57,491 nucleotides of DNA from Thermoanaerobacterales bacterium UBA4877 (GTDB lineage Bacteria > Bacillota > Thermoanaerobacteria > Thermoanaerobacterales > UBA4877), in contig DHDL01000009.1 of NCBI GenBank assembly GCA_002399345.1, forward strand, positions 61,892 through 119,382. Direction: 5' to 3'. This document shows, piece after piece, positions 1-8,793 of the stretch. Each line of letters starts with the position of its first letter. Position 1 is the first letter of the stretch. A program made the translations under genes and the position numbers. The notes beneath the pieces were generated by a model that saw only the letters and a list, made by a program, of their open reading frames with translations, was not told where the DNA came from and searched no databases.

Positions 1-1217
1 GCTATAAAAAAGATGTTGACATTGTACCGCAATCGGAAAGAGAATATCAAGGATTGATTACAATAATGGATTTTCCCCACCCCAGCGAAAATGATCCTAC
101 CGGGTTTTCTTGGATAAAAACGGAAATAGCACGGTTTCAAAAACTGCATCCCGGTGTTGTGATAGACTTTGTTCCATTAAACTATAGTGATGGATATGCC
201 CGTCTAGAGTCTTCCGTAAGGACCGGCGTCTATCCGGATATAGCACCGGTAGGGGGTGACTATTGGTATATATCCAAAGATATCTTGCAGCCGCTTAACG
301 AATATATTGATGATACCAGGGTTTATAAACAAGGTGTCATAGAAGAGGTCAGCAAAGATGATAATATCTATGGACTGCCATGGGCTATAACCTCGGATGT
401 GGTTTTTATAAACAAGGATCTTTTAAGCAAGTTAAAAAACGGAGAGGACAATACTGCCGCTAGTTTTAATGATATTTTGGCAGTCCTGGAAAAGAAAAAC
501 GAGGCAAGTAAAGATAATAAGGCTTATGCTATGGGTGGGTATATAGGTATGGATGACTATACGCTTCTACCATTTTTATTCAAGAACGGAAAGATATACA
601 ATGATGAGGGCGAGCCTGAATTTAATAAAATAAAACATGGATATGAATTTTTTTGTGATCTAAGTAACCGTGGACTTCTTACAGAAAACTTTGGTACCGA
701 TAATAAAAATAATGCATGGAATAATTTTATAGAAGATGATACAACAGTTTGCATTCCATATAATGTATCCGGGACACTTAAGCTAAAGGAGCTATCAGAC
801 TCAAAGTTTGCCGCCTACCATTATCCTTCAGATATTAAATCGGTGAAAAAAGTATATGCATATTCGGTTTTTAAGCAAAAAGATCCCCAAAAGACGGAGA
901 TGGCTATAAAGTTTATAAAGCAGATTACGAGTGAAGATAAACAGACAGAACTTAAAAAATTTAATCTGATACCTGTATTTAAGTCACAGTCTGACCTTTA
1001 CCGCGGAGATAAGGCTATGGAGAAAATAATTGATATTTCAAATGATGCAAAGTATCTGCCAAGGAATGAACATTTTGAAATGCTTGATGAAATTATAAAA
1101 ACGCATCTGCGGCAGGTCGTGCTTGGTGCGGAGAAACCGGATGAGGCCGCCGAGAAGACAAAGCGGGAATACAACGAATATATTTCCGCTTTGCATAAGA
1201 GTAAAGCCGATAGATAG
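1..1217 (+). CDS. Extracellular solute-binding protein, family 1 (5' end outside window)
   Basis: The reading frame is open from base 3 to the TAG at 1217, so the gene starts before the window; the TTG at 54 is an internal codon. About 405 residues are visible. Sugar-type ABC transporter binding proteins (SBP_bac_1) share the pattern seen here: an early segment with PDIAPVGGDYWYI, then LQPLNEYIDD, GLPWAITSDVVFINKDLL and a helical C-terminus. The lipoprotein signal peptide would lie upstream and is not seen. No permease or ATPase gene follows, so partners must be upstream or elsewhere. Substrate is unknown; carbohydrate is the usual ligand for this family. Confidence 0.8.
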   Translation, partial: YKKDVDIVPQSEREYQGLITIMDFPHPSENDPTGFSWIKTEIARFQKLHPGVVIDFVPLNYSDGYARLESSVRTGVYPDIAPVGGDYWYISKDILQPLNEYIDDTRVYKQGVIEEVSKDDNIYGLPWAITSDVVFINKDLLSKLKNGEDNTAASFNDILAVLEKKNEASKDNKAYAMGGYIGMDDYTLLPFLFKNGKIYNDEGEPEFNKIKHGYEFFCDLSNRGLLTENFGTDNKNNAWNNFIEDDTTVCIPYNVSGTLKLKELSDSKFAAYHYPSDIKSVKKVYAYSVFKQKDPQKTEMAIKFIKQITSEDKQTELKKFNLIPVFKSQSDLYRGDKAMEKIIDISNDAKYLPRNEHFEMLDEIIKTHLRQVVLGAEKPDEAAEKTKREYNEYISALHKSKADR

Positions 1218-1275
1218 CATAAGGTACTAGAAAATTAAAATATGGCAATAATAGGATTGAATGTCTATACTTTTA

Positions 1276-1304
1276 TTGACATTTATGAAATACTGATGTA
1301 AAAT
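1276..1304 (+). promoter_or_regulatory. Promoter of copZ
   Basis: TTGACA at 1276-1281 and TAAAAT at 1299-1304 are separated by 17 bases. The predicted start point lies just upstream of or inside the operator at 1317-1331. Confidence 0.75.
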
Positions 1305-1316
1305 ATAAATATACAG

Positions 1317-1331
1317 TACCCCCCTGGGGTA
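1317..1331. promoter_or_regulatory. CsoR-type copper operator, copZ
   Basis: TACCCC-N3-GGGGTA is a GC-rich palindrome in AT-rich surroundings, placed 13 bases after the -10 box. This matches the operator style of the CsoR copper repressor family, which releases DNA when Cu(I) binds. The repressor gene is not in the window. Confidence 0.7.
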
Positions 1332-1353
1332 TAGAAATTTGGAGGCGATTTAA

Positions 1354-1563
1354 ATGGAGAAAATAACTGTAAAAGTTGAGGGCATGTCATGCGATCACTG
1401 CAGGATGAACGTGGAGAATGCTTTAAAATCTCTTGATGGGATTTTACAGGTAAAGGTCAGCTTGGAAAAAAACAAGGCGGATATAACATATGATCCGTCA
1501 AAGGTAACATTGGATAAGATGAAATCTGCCGTTGATGACGCTGGTTATAAGATAGTGGAATAA
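1354..1563 (+). CDS. copZ: Copper chaperone CopZ (heavy-metal-associated domain)
   Basis: A 69-residue single HMA domain protein. It begins MEKITVKVEGMSCDHC, so the Cu(I)-binding MxCxxC loop is at about residues 11-16, and it ends in DDAGYKIVE as usual for the ferredoxin-like fold. It carries cytosolic Cu(I) to the P-type ATPase encoded next. The ATG at 1354 has the purine-rich site GGAGG eight bases upstream. It has its own copper-type promoter, operator and terminator, so it can be made separately from copA. Confidence 0.93.
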   Translation: MEKITVKVEGMSCDHCRMNVENALKSLDGILQVKVSLEKNKADITYDPSKVTLDKMKSAVDDAGYKIVE

Positions 1564-1597
1564 CAATATGTATTTTTCATACTTAAATTTATTATTA

Positions 1598-1628
1598 GCG
1601 CCGATAGCCGCAAGCTGCCGGCGTTTTT
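1598..1628 (+). terminator. Intrinsic terminator after copZ
   Basis: A GC-rich imperfect hairpin (GCGCCG paired with CGGCGT around a CGCAAG loop region) is followed by TTTTT at 1624-1628. It separates copZ from copA. Confidence 0.65.
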
Positions 1629-1755
1629 ATATCTATGGAAAATGGCGGGGAAAATAAGCCCATGTGTTAGCGGAAAAATGAATCGCAAGTATAAAAAAGG
1701 GATGTTATGGTAGATACTTAAGAGTGTGTTTATTAATAAAAATTATCATTTTATA

Positions 1756-1784
1756 TTGACATGTGCAGCTGGTTAGGATAAAAT
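1756..1784 (+). promoter_or_regulatory. Promoter of copA
   Basis: TTGACA at 1756-1761 and TAAAAT at 1779-1784 with a 17-base spacer. Both hexamers and the spacing are the same as in the copZ promoter. Confidence 0.75.
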
Positions 1785-1796
1785 ACATTTAGATAA

Positions 1797-1811
1797 TACC
1801 CCTACGGGGTA
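1797..1811. promoter_or_regulatory. CsoR-type copper operator, copA
   Basis: TACCCC-N3-GGGGTA again, 13 bases after the -10 box, exactly as in front of copZ. Only the three central bases differ (CCT in copZ, TAC here). Confidence 0.7.
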
Positions 1812-1897
1812 TATGCGGTAAGGAGGGAATAACAACGAAAACCTTAAATAATGATGTTAAAAACAGTGGCAAGAAGGTTACGTTAAAACTTAAAGGT

Positions 1898-4243
1898 ATG
1901 TCTTGTGCAGCTTGTGCCAATACGATAGAAAAGGGGTTGTCAAGGCTTCCGGGGGTAAGGGATGCAAACGTCAATTTCAGTATCGAAAGGGGTACGGTTG
2001 TTTATAATCCGGATGAAGTTAGTCTGAATGACATGGTTAAGAAGGTCCGTGCTCTGGGATACGATGTGTTATTTGACAGGACACAGCTTATGCTTATAGG
2101 TATGTCATGTGCAGCCTGCGCCAATACCATTGAGAAAACCTTAAACAGACTTCCAGGGGTTTTCAATGCTATGGTGAATTTTGCTACCGAGACAGCCACA
2201 ATAGATTATATAGATAGTGAGGTTTCTGTCCGGGACATGATCCAAACTGTAAAAAAAGCCGGATATGATGCAAAGGAAAAAGAAGAAGGGGTAGATGTTG
2301 AGAGGCAGGAGAGAGAGAAACAGTCGAAAAGCCTCTGGACCTCTTTTATAATATCTGCCATACTTACGGTACCCTTTATACTTAATATGATATTGGAAAT
2401 GGGTTTTGGAATTAAGACGTTTTTATCAAATCCTTATTTTCAACTTGTTATAGATACCTTTATACAATTCGGGATAGGTTCGAGATACTATAAAAATGCC
2501 TATCATGCACTAAGGGGTGGCAGTACCAATATGGATGTGCTAATTGCCCTGGGTACGTCGGTGGCCTATTTTTACAGCCTGGCCAATGTAATTATGGGGA
2601 ATTTTCATCAGCTTTATTTTGAGTCGTCCGCGACGATAATAACACTGATACTTCTCGGAAAGTCTCTGGAGTTATCGGCTAAAGGGAAAACATCAGAGGC
2701 TATTAAAAAACTTATGGGGCTCAGAGCTAAGACGGCTAGGGTAATTAGGGAAGGCAAACAGACGGACATACCGGTTGAGGATGTAGAGGTGGGAGATATC
2801 GTGGTTGTAAGGCCCGGTGAAAAGATACCTGTAGACGGTGTAATCACCGAGGGATATTCTTCAGTGGACGAGTCTATGCTTACTGGTGAGAGTATACCTG
2901 CGGAGAAAAAAGAAGGGGACGAGGTTGTAGGCTCGACTATAAATAAAACCGGTTCATTTAAATTCAATACGACCAAGGTTGGAAAGGATACGGTGCTGGC
3001 CCAGATTATAAAAATGGTTGAGGATGCCCAGGGCTTAAAGGCACCGATTCAGAGATTAGCGGATAAGATATCCGGAATATTTGTTCCCGCGGTGATATTG
3101 ATAGCTTTAGCAACATTCCTGATCTGGACTTTTGTTCTAAAAGATCCCTCTCGCGGCCTGGTGGCATCCGTGTCGGTAATGGTGATAGCCTGCCCCTGCG
3201 CTTTAGGCCTGGCCACCCCCACGTCAATTATGGTGGGCACGGGAAAAGGTGCAGAAAATGGAGTTTTGATAAAGGGCGGAGAGCATTTGGAGAGAACACA
3301 ACAGATAAATACCATAATTTTTGATAAAACAGGAACAATAACTAAAGGACAGCCGGAGGTAACGGACGTTATCGGTATAGACGGAGCATCTGATGATGAG
3401 ATACTAAGACTGGCAGCGATGGCAGAAAAGAACAGTGAGCACCCGTTAGGTGAAGCAATTGTAAATAAAGCTGTGGAAAAGCAGTTACAAATAGACGATC
3501 CGGATAGATTTGAGGCAATACCGGGACAGGGTGTGGTTGCAGAGATGGAAGGAAATGAGATATATTTAGGAAATAGGAGATTGATAAATAATAAAAATAT
3601 TGAGTTATTAGAGAAGACTGTGTCTTTATTGGAGAATGTGGAAAGTGACGGAAAAACAGCAATGATACTTGCAGACAAAAAAACTGTTAAAGGTATAATA
3701 GCTGTGGCAGACACATTAAAAGAAGGATCAAAGCAAGCAATAAAGGCAATTACAGATATAGGCATTGAGGTATGGATGTTAACAGGTGACAACAGGCGTA
3801 CTGCAGATGCTATAGCAAAAAAGGTTGGTATAAATCACGTACTTGCTGAAGTATTGCCTGAGAATAAAGCCGAGGAGGTAACAAAATTTAAAAAATCAGG
3901 TAAGGTTGTTGCGATGGTTGGTGATGGAATAAACGATGCTCCGGCTTTAGCCTCTGCAGATGTAGGAATAGCTATAGGCACAGGCACAGATGTTGCTATG
4001 GAAGCAGCAGATATAACCCTTATAAGCGGTGATTTGAGAGGTATAGTTACAGCTATAAAGTTAAGCAAGGCAACCATGAGGAATATAAAACAGAATCTGT
4101 TCTGGGCCTTCGGATATAATATGGCAGGTATACCACTTGCAGCTATAGGAATGTTAAACCCAGCCATTTCAGGGGCAGCCATGGCATTCAGCTCGGTAAC
4201 CGTGGTGACCAACGCTTTAAGATTGAGGCGGTTTGAACCTTAA
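1898..4243 (+). CDS. copA: Copper-exporting P1B-type ATPase CopA
   Basis: Pumps Cu(I) out of the cytosol at the expense of ATP. Two N-terminal HMA domains carry GMSCAAC motifs. The P-type core is complete: MLTGES actuator motif, transmembrane CPC at about residues 432-434, DKTGT phosphorylation site at about 476, SEHPLG in the nucleotide domain and GDGINDAP near 676. The coordinate given is the first canonical ATG, but this is probably not the true start: it lacks a ribosome binding site and would cut off the first strand of HMA domain 1. The frame is open back to a TAG at 1790 with no ATG, GTG or TTG, and an AGGAGG at 1821-1826 faces an ACG codon at 1835. Starting there would add 21 residues ending in VTLKLK, the missing strand. 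Confidence 0.95.
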   Translation: MSCAACANTIEKGLSRLPGVRDANVNFSIERGTVVYNPDEVSLNDMVKKVRALGYDVLFDRTQLMLIGMSCAACANTIEKTLNRLPGVFNAMVNFATETATIDYIDSEVSVRDMIQTVKKAGYDAKEKEEGVDVERQEREKQSKSLWTSFIISAILTVPFILNMILEMGFGIKTFLSNPYFQLVIDTFIQFGIGSRYYKNAYHALRGGSTNMDVLIALGTSVAYFYSLANVIMGNFHQLYFESSATIITLILLGKSLELSAKGKTSEAIKKLMGLRAKTARVIREGKQTDIPVEDVEVGDIVVVRPGEKIPVDGVITEGYSSVDESMLTGESIPAEKKEGDEVVGSTINKTGSFKFNTTKVGKDTVLAQIIKMVEDAQGLKAPIQRLADKISGIFVPAVILIALATFLIWTFVLKDPSRGLVASVSVMVIACPCALGLATPTSIMVGTGKGAENGVLIKGGEHLERTQQINTIIFDKTGTITKGQPEVTDVIGIDGASDDEILRLAAMAEKNSEHPLGEAIVNKAVEKQLQIDDPDRFEAIPGQGVVAEMEGNEIYLGNRRLINNKNIELLEKTVSLLENVESDGKTAMILADKKTVKGIIAVADTLKEGSKQAIKAITDIGIEVWMLTGDNRRTADAIAKKVGINHVLAEVLPENKAEEVTKFKKSGKVVAMVGDGINDAPALASADVGIAIGTGTDVAMEAADITLISGDLRGIVTAIKLSKATMRNIKQNLFWAFGYNMAGIPLAAIGMLNPAISGAAMAFSSVTVVTNALRLRRFEP

Positions 4244-4260
4244 ATAATGAGGTGATTTGA

Positions 4261-4431
4261 ATGCGTTGTCCAATATGCAAGAGTGCAAATGTCGGTAAGA
4301 TTGGAAAAAAGAAGTACTTTTGCAGGGATTGCAGCTGCGAATTTCGGTTCGAAAAATGGGGGGCCTATGTGTTTGAATATGACAGCGAAGGCTGTATTGA
4401 CAAAAAAATAAAAGTATGTATGAATGAGTAA
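4261..4431 (+). CDS. Small zinc-ribbon protein
   Basis: A 56-codon gene starting MRCPICKSANVGKIGKKKYF, with a second knuckle CRDCSCEF. The CxxC...CxxC pair suggests a single zinc ribbon, like those in small transcription- or transposase-associated proteins, but no function can be assigned. The ribosome binding site GAGGTG lies ahead of the ATG, 17 bases after the copA stop, so it is probably cotranscribed with copA. A strong terminator follows directly. Confidence 0.75.
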   Translation: MRCPICKSANVGKIGKKKYFCRDCSCEFRFEKWGAYVFEYDSEGCIDKKIKVCMNE

Positions 4432-4456
4432 AGGGTGCCCAGCCCTTTACTTTTTT
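4428..4456 (+). terminator. Intrinsic terminator of the copA operon
   Basis: A perfect 8-bp stem, GTAAAGGG with CCCTTTAC, closes a 7-base loop and is followed by TTTTTT. The stem begins within the last codons of the zinc-ribbon gene. Confidence 0.85.
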
Positions 4457-4563
4457 ACCGATGGGGTATATGTTTTATATATGGTTACATAAGTAAATCA
4501 TGTGATGTTATGCATAATGAATGTTAAGCATAAAATATATAAAAAATGCTAAAAGGAGACATA

Positions 4564-5514
4564 ATGATGTCTGTGGAGAATATAACCGATATAACCGACA
4601 TGATATATAGTGATTTGCAATGCTGTATTGATGAGGAAAATATTATGAGAGATGAACCGATGTCGAAACACACATCGTTTAAAATAGGTGGTCCGGCAGA
4701 TATATACATAGTTCCTCAGAGTAAGGAGGAATTTATTGATGCAATGAAAGTCCTTACTGTTCATAATTACCCATATATGATTGTAGGAAATGGAACCGAC
4801 CTTTTAATAAAGGACGGGGGAATAGAAGGGGCAGTCATAAATACTGCTGAACTTAACAATATACAGGTATGCGGTGACGCGCTTATTGCAGGTGCCGGGA
4901 CTACGCTGGAGAGTCTCTGTAATGCTGCATTATCTAGCTCGCTTACAGGAATAGAGTTTGCATGCGGTATTCCGGGAACGATCGGCGGAGCCGTATACAT
5001 GAATGCCGGAGCATATGGCGGTGAAATAAAAGATGTTTGTGAATGGTGTAATGTCATTGACATGAAGAGCTTAAAACAATGCAAAATTTATAGAGACGAT
5101 ATGAATTTTGGTTACAGAACCAGTACAGTTCAACAGAAGGGCTATATTACACTGGAGGCTTGTTTTAAATTAAAAAAAGGTGAGAGTAATGATATAAAGT
5201 CCAGAATGGACGAGTTTAATAGAAAGAGACGGGAAAAACAGCCTTTGGAGTTTCCCTCTGCAGGCAGTGTTTTTAAAAGACCGGAGGGTTATTATGCTGG
5301 TAAGCTTATTGAGGATGCAGGTTTAAAAGGGATGTGTGTCGGAGGCGCGCAGGTTTCTGAAAAGCATACGGGCTTTATAATAAATCGTGGTAATGCCAGC
5401 GCGGATGATGTTATTAAACTGATACGGTTGATACAAAGGACAATTAAAGAAAAATTCGGGGTTGATATGCATCCTGAGATAAAAATTATAGGAGAAGAAA
5501 TGCGGGTGTATTAA
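4564..5514 (+). CDS. murB: UDP-N-acetylenolpyruvoylglucosamine reductase MurB
   Basis: Second step of peptidoglycan precursor synthesis: NADPH-dependent reduction of the enolpyruvyl group, with FAD. The FAD-binding fold shows GNGTDLLIKDGGI, then CGIPGTIGGAVYMNAGAYGG. The C-terminal part has the catalytic-serine region SAGSVFKRP and LIEDAGLKG. There is YRTS in the middle, as in the type II (short-loop) enzymes of Gram-positives. An ATG at 4546 is in frame, but AAAGGAG at 4551-4557 clearly serves the ATG at 4564, giving 316 residues. It is followed after one base by rapZ. Confidence 0.95.
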   Translation: MMSVENITDITDMIYSDLQCCIDEENIMRDEPMSKHTSFKIGGPADIYIVPQSKEEFIDAMKVLTVHNYPYMIVGNGTDLLIKDGGIEGAVINTAELNNIQVCGDALIAGAGTTLESLCNAALSSSLTGIEFACGIPGTIGGAVYMNAGAYGGEIKDVCEWCNVIDMKSLKQCKIYRDDMNFGYRTSTVQQKGYITLEACFKLKKGESNDIKSRMDEFNRKRREKQPLEFPSAGSVFKRPEGYYAGKLIEDAGLKGMCVGGAQVSEKHTGFIINRGNASADDVIKLIRLIQRTIKEKFGVDMHPEIKIIGEEMRVY

Positions 5515-5515
5515 G

Positions 5516-6370
5516 ATGAAGTTCGTGATTATCACAGGGTTATCGGGGGCAGGTAAATCTCTTGCTATGAATGCAATGGAGGATATTGGATACTTTTGTA
5601 TAGATAACCTACCGACGGCGCTTATTCCCAAATTGGTTGATTTTTGCCGTGACTCTAAGAAAAATGGTAATATTGTATTGGTATTGGATATACGGAGTAA
5701 AGGGTTTTTTGATGACTTCTTTAAAGGTTTAAACTATATTCAGAAGTCTGGTTATTCATACGAAATAATATTCCTTGAAGCGTCAGATACAGTATTAATA
5801 AGAAGATACAAAGAGACAAGGAGAAAACATCCGTTAAACACATCGGGGAACATTCTTGAAGGCATTAAAAAAGAAAGAGGCCTGCTTAAAGACATAAAGG
5901 ATATTGCAGATACCGTAATAGATACCACAAGATTTACCCCTGCTCAGCTTAAAGAACAACTATATAATATATATGTAGAAAATCAAAAATTCAACGGACT
6001 TATAATAAATATAGTATCCTTTGGTTATAAATATGGGCTGCCGTTAGATGCAGACCTTGTTTTTGATGTCAGATTTCTTCCAAATCCTTTTTATGTGGAA
6101 GAGCTTAAATCCTTAACGGGAAATGATGAACCCGTGAGACACTATATCATGCGGAACAAAGAGGCGGAGGAATTTTTAAGAAAGCTCGACGACATGATAG
6201 AATTTCTTATTCCTTTTTATATAAGGGAAGGCAAAAGCCAGCTTGTAATTGCTATCGGATGCACTGGAGGCCGGCATCGTTCTATAACTATTGCCAATCT
6301 GCTTTATAAATGTCTTAAAGAAAAAGATTACAATGCATACATCACACATAGAGATGTTGAGGAGGGATAG
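5516..6370 (+). CDS. rapZ: RapZ/YvcJ family nucleotide-binding protein
   Basis: P-loop protein of 284 residues with Walker A GLSGAGKS at residues 6-13, followed by AMEDIGYFCIDNLP. The C-terminal domain has DVRFLPNPFYVEEL and the conserved GCTGGRHRS. In E. coli this family is an RNase adapter controlling GlmZ decay; in B. subtilis YvcJ hydrolyses GTP and affects competence. Its place between murB and yvcK suggests a link to cell envelope precursor control. The ATG follows the murB stop by one base, indicating translational coupling. Confidence 0.93.
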   Translation: MKFVIITGLSGAGKSLAMNAMEDIGYFCIDNLPTALIPKLVDFCRDSKKNGNIVLVLDIRSKGFFDDFFKGLNYIQKSGYSYEIIFLEASDTVLIRRYKETRRKHPLNTSGNILEGIKKERGLLKDIKDIADTVIDTTRFTPAQLKEQLYNIYVENQKFNGLIINIVSFGYKYGLPLDADLVFDVRFLPNPFYVEELKSLTGNDEPVRHYIMRNKEAEEFLRKLDDMIEFLIPFYIREGKSQLVIAIGCTGGRHRSITIANLLYKCLKEKDYNAYITHRDVEEG

Positions 6371-6417
6371 ATACGAAGCACTTATTATACCTTCCCGGGT
6401 TTATCATAGGTATTATA

Positions 6418-7620
6418 TTGGTTATTTGTTCAAATTTTTGGGATAGTAATTTTATTTATTATGGATGTATCCTGATTATTGCAGCATTTGTTGTAATGTT
6501 TGCGGACCTAAGGTATTACAAAGGTTTTGGTTCTGTTGCCCAGCATGACGGAGCGTTTAAACATCATTTACTCCAACAGGGCCCAAAAATAGTTGTTATA
6601 GGCGGAGGTTCGGGATTATCCACACTTATACGTGGGCTTAAGGAATATACGTCCAATATAGTGGCAATCGTGACCGTGGCTGATGATGGCGGCGGATCTG
6701 GTAAGCTAAGGGAAGAGATGGGTATCCTGCCGCCCGGAGATATAAGGAATTGCATTCTTGCCATGGCTAATACCGAGCCGGAAATGGGTAAGCTTTTAAA
6801 CTACAGGTTTAAAGACGGGTCTTTAAAAGGCCAGAGTTTTGGCAACCTGTTTCTTGCGGCAATGACCGATATAACGGGTAGTTTTGAAAAAGGCGTGGAA
6901 AAGATGAGTGAGGTCTTGTCAGTTGCGGGCAAAGTACTGCCAGTGACTTTGACCGACGTAAGTCTTGTTGCTGAACTTTCCGATGGCAGTGTGGTTGAAG
7001 GTGAGTCTGAAATCCCCGTTGTCTCTCATGAGCGACACGCCACCATCCGGAATATTTATTTAAACCCTAAAAAACCGCCAGCTTATGAAAAAACATTGGA
7101 AGCTATAAAGGAGGCCGACGTGATAGTAATAGGACCAGGTAGTTTGTATACAAGCATATTACCGAACTTCTGCGTTTCGGGTATAAGCAAAGCGGTAAAT
7201 GAGTCTGATGCAGTCAAGATATATATAGCCAACATAATGACCCAGCCGGGAGAAACGGAGTGTTATGACCTTTATGATCATTACGATGCAATAAGGAAGC
7301 TGGGCGGTGTGGAAAAGATTGATTACATTGTTGCGAATACTGGTAATGTACCTGATTATATAAATGAGCAGTACAATGAAGACGATGCTAAGCCCGTAAA
7401 GCAAAAGAAAAGAATCTTAACCGGCCCAAAGATTGTATTTGAGGATTTTATTAAACTTAAGAACGGTTACATAAGGCATGATGAGAATAAACTGGCGTAT
7501 ATAGTAATGAAATTAGCTCTTAATAATCTACCTAAGAACGATCATACGAAGGTATTCAAATATTATTATTCAAAGAGTATGCTTATGAGAAAAAAACATG
7601 AAGAGGTTCATAATGAGTAA
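6418..7620 (+). CDS. yvcK: YvcK/CofD-like family protein (gluconeogenesis factor)
   Basis: The C-terminal 330 residues form the CofD-like fold with VVIGGGSGLSTLIRGLKEY, TVADDGGGSGKLR and PPGDIRNC, the UDP-sugar binding core of YvcK. YvcK is needed for growth on gluconeogenic carbon sources and for normal cell shape. The N-terminus carries two membrane segments before the domain, as in many clostridial forms. The coordinate is the first usual start codon (TTG 6418), which has no ribosome binding site and begins inside the first membrane segment. A GGAGGG at 6361-6366 stands seven bases ahead of an ACG at 6373 in the same frame; that start would add 15 residues and complete the first membrane helix. 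Confidence 0.92.
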   Translation: MVICSNFWDSNFIYYGCILIIAAFVVMFADLRYYKGFGSVAQHDGAFKHHLLQQGPKIVVIGGGSGLSTLIRGLKEYTSNIVAIVTVADDGGGSGKLREEMGILPPGDIRNCILAMANTEPEMGKLLNYRFKDGSLKGQSFGNLFLAAMTDITGSFEKGVEKMSEVLSVAGKVLPVTLTDVSLVAELSDGSVVEGESEIPVVSHERHATIRNIYLNPKKPPAYEKTLEAIKEADVIVIGPGSLYTSILPNFCVSGISKAVNESDAVKIYIANIMTQPGETECYDLYDHYDAIRKLGGVEKIDYIVANTGNVPDYINEQYNEDDAKPVKQKKRILTGPKIVFEDFIKLKNGYIRHDENKLAYIVMKLALNNLPKNDHTKVFKYYYSKSMLMRKKHEEVHNE

Positions 7621-7635
7621 TCAGTTATGGTGAAA

Positions 7636-7666
7636 GATCAGTGAACGGGCCGCTGATCATTATTTT
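7636..7666 (+). terminator. Probable terminator after yvcK
   Basis: GATCAGTG pairs with CGCTGATC (one G-U pair) around a 7-base loop, followed by ATTATTTT. The T-run is weak. Confidence 0.55.
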
Positions 7667-7751
7667 GTAGTCTGAATAATTTATACCATTAAAGTAAATA
7701 ATTTAAAAGGATACAATTCAGCAGTACAAATTATTTTGTGCGCTGATTATA

Positions 7752-7760
7752 TGTTATAAT
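7752..7760 (+). promoter_or_regulatory. Extended -10 promoter of the activase module
   Basis: TGTTATAAT fits an extended -10 (TGnTATAAT), 53 bases before the ATG at 7813. No convincing -35 box is seen. An imperfect dyad around 7720-7746 (AGTACAAA and TTTTGTGC) could be an operator. Confidence 0.5.
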
Positions 7761-7812
7761 TAAATATGAAGTTAAAAACATTTACAAGATTATACGTTAT
7801 TGAGGCGACTAT

Positions 7813-8793
7813 ATGGATATAAAAATAGGCATTCCAAGAGCATTGCTCTACTACAATCATTATCCGGCATGGAAGGCTTTTTTTAATGAGTTGGGCGGCC
7901 AGGTCATACTGTCTCAAAAAACTAATAAAAAAATTATAGATGAGGGTGTCATGAACACAGTTGATGAGGCATGCCTGCCTGTTAAGGTGTTTTTTGGACA
8001 TATTCTGGATTTAAAGAAGAAAAATGTGGATTATATATTTGTTCCCAGGGTTGTAAGTCTGGAGCGGAATAGATTTTTATGTCCCAAATTTCTCGGTCTT
8101 CCGGATTTTGTGAAGGCTTCAATGGAGGATATACCGCCGATAATCGATATGGATATTGATTTATACCGGGGGTACGGGCGAAAAATGCGCAATGAGATTA
8201 AACGTGTAGGCAGGATTTTCACTGATGACACGCGTAAAATAAAAAGAGCGGAACAAGCGGCAAAGGATGCCCTCAAGACATATACTGAATTTTTGAAAGA
8301 CGGTTATATACCTAAATATGCAATGAGAATGGCCGAAGGTAAAAGACCTATTAAAAAATCAACCGGTGGGTCTTTAAAGATAGGGCTTCTTGGACATGAT
8401 TATAATATAATGGATGAATATATAAGCATGAATATTATAAAAAAAATAAATGATTTCGGAGGAACAGTGGTCACGTCCGATATGCTCAGCAAAAGTGCTA
8501 TAGATTATGGCGCTTCCTGCTACCCCAAGGATATGTTCTGGACTTATGGAAGGGAGATGCTGGGAGCAGGCAGGTATATGCTGGACAACGATCTAGTTGA
8601 CGGAGTGGTCTTGGTCAGTGCCTTTGGCTGTGGACCCGATTCCATAATAAAGGATATGGTCGAGAAGGAGTATAAAAGAAAAGATACAATGCCGTTTTTG
8701 ACTCTTACCATCGATGAGGAGACAGGTGAAACGGGTTTGATTACTCGTCTTGAAGCATTTATGGATCTGATACAATGGAGGGAGGTTGTATAA
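7813..8793 (+). CDS. HgdA/B-like dehydratase-family protein, subunit 1 (DUF2229 type)
   Basis: A 326-residue soluble protein starting MDIKIGIPRALLYYNHYPAW, of the family usually named acyl-CoA dehydratase activase-related (DUF2229). These are distant relatives of the 2-hydroxyacyl-CoA dehydratase and double-cubane cluster subunits. Three cysteines stand where that superfamily binds an iron-sulfur cluster: C54 in DEACLPVK, C90 in RFLCPKF and C273 in FGCGPDS; C236 is a fourth. The end, TIDEETGETGLITRLEAF, matches the end of the next gene, so the two are paralogues. Function and substrate are unknown. The next gene begins on the last base of its stop codon. Confidence 0.8.
   Translation: MDIKIGIPRALLYYNHYPAWKAFFNELGGQVILSQKTNKKIIDEGVMNTVDEACLPVKVFFGHILDLKKKNVDYIFVPRVVSLERNRFLCPKFLGLPDFVKASMEDIPPIIDMDIDLYRGYGRKMRNEIKRVGRIFTDDTRKIKRAEQAAKDALKTYTEFLKDGYIPKYAMRMAEGKRPIKKSTGGSLKIGLLGHDYNIMDEYISMNIIKKINDFGGTVVTSDMLSKSAIDYGASCYPKDMFWTYGREMLGAGRYMLDNDLVDGVVLVSAFGCGPDSIIKDMVEKEYKRKDTMPFLTLTIDEETGETGLITRLEAFMDLIQWREVV

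Noticed and set aside
1851..1886. A short leader-peptide frame (11 codons) inside the copA start region
   Set aside because: It is out of frame with copA, 25 bases from the ribosome site, and the ACG frame explains the region better.
3049..3792. A 247-codon open frame on the minus strand inside copA
   Set aside because: It is opposite the conserved CopA domains, has no ribosome site and reads as low-complexity Ser/Ile/Pro-rich sequence: a shadow of codon bias.
4456..4468. Third copper operator-like site (TACCGATGGGGTA)
   Set aside because: Only one half-site is complete, there is no promoter at the fixed distance and it follows the terminator T-run.
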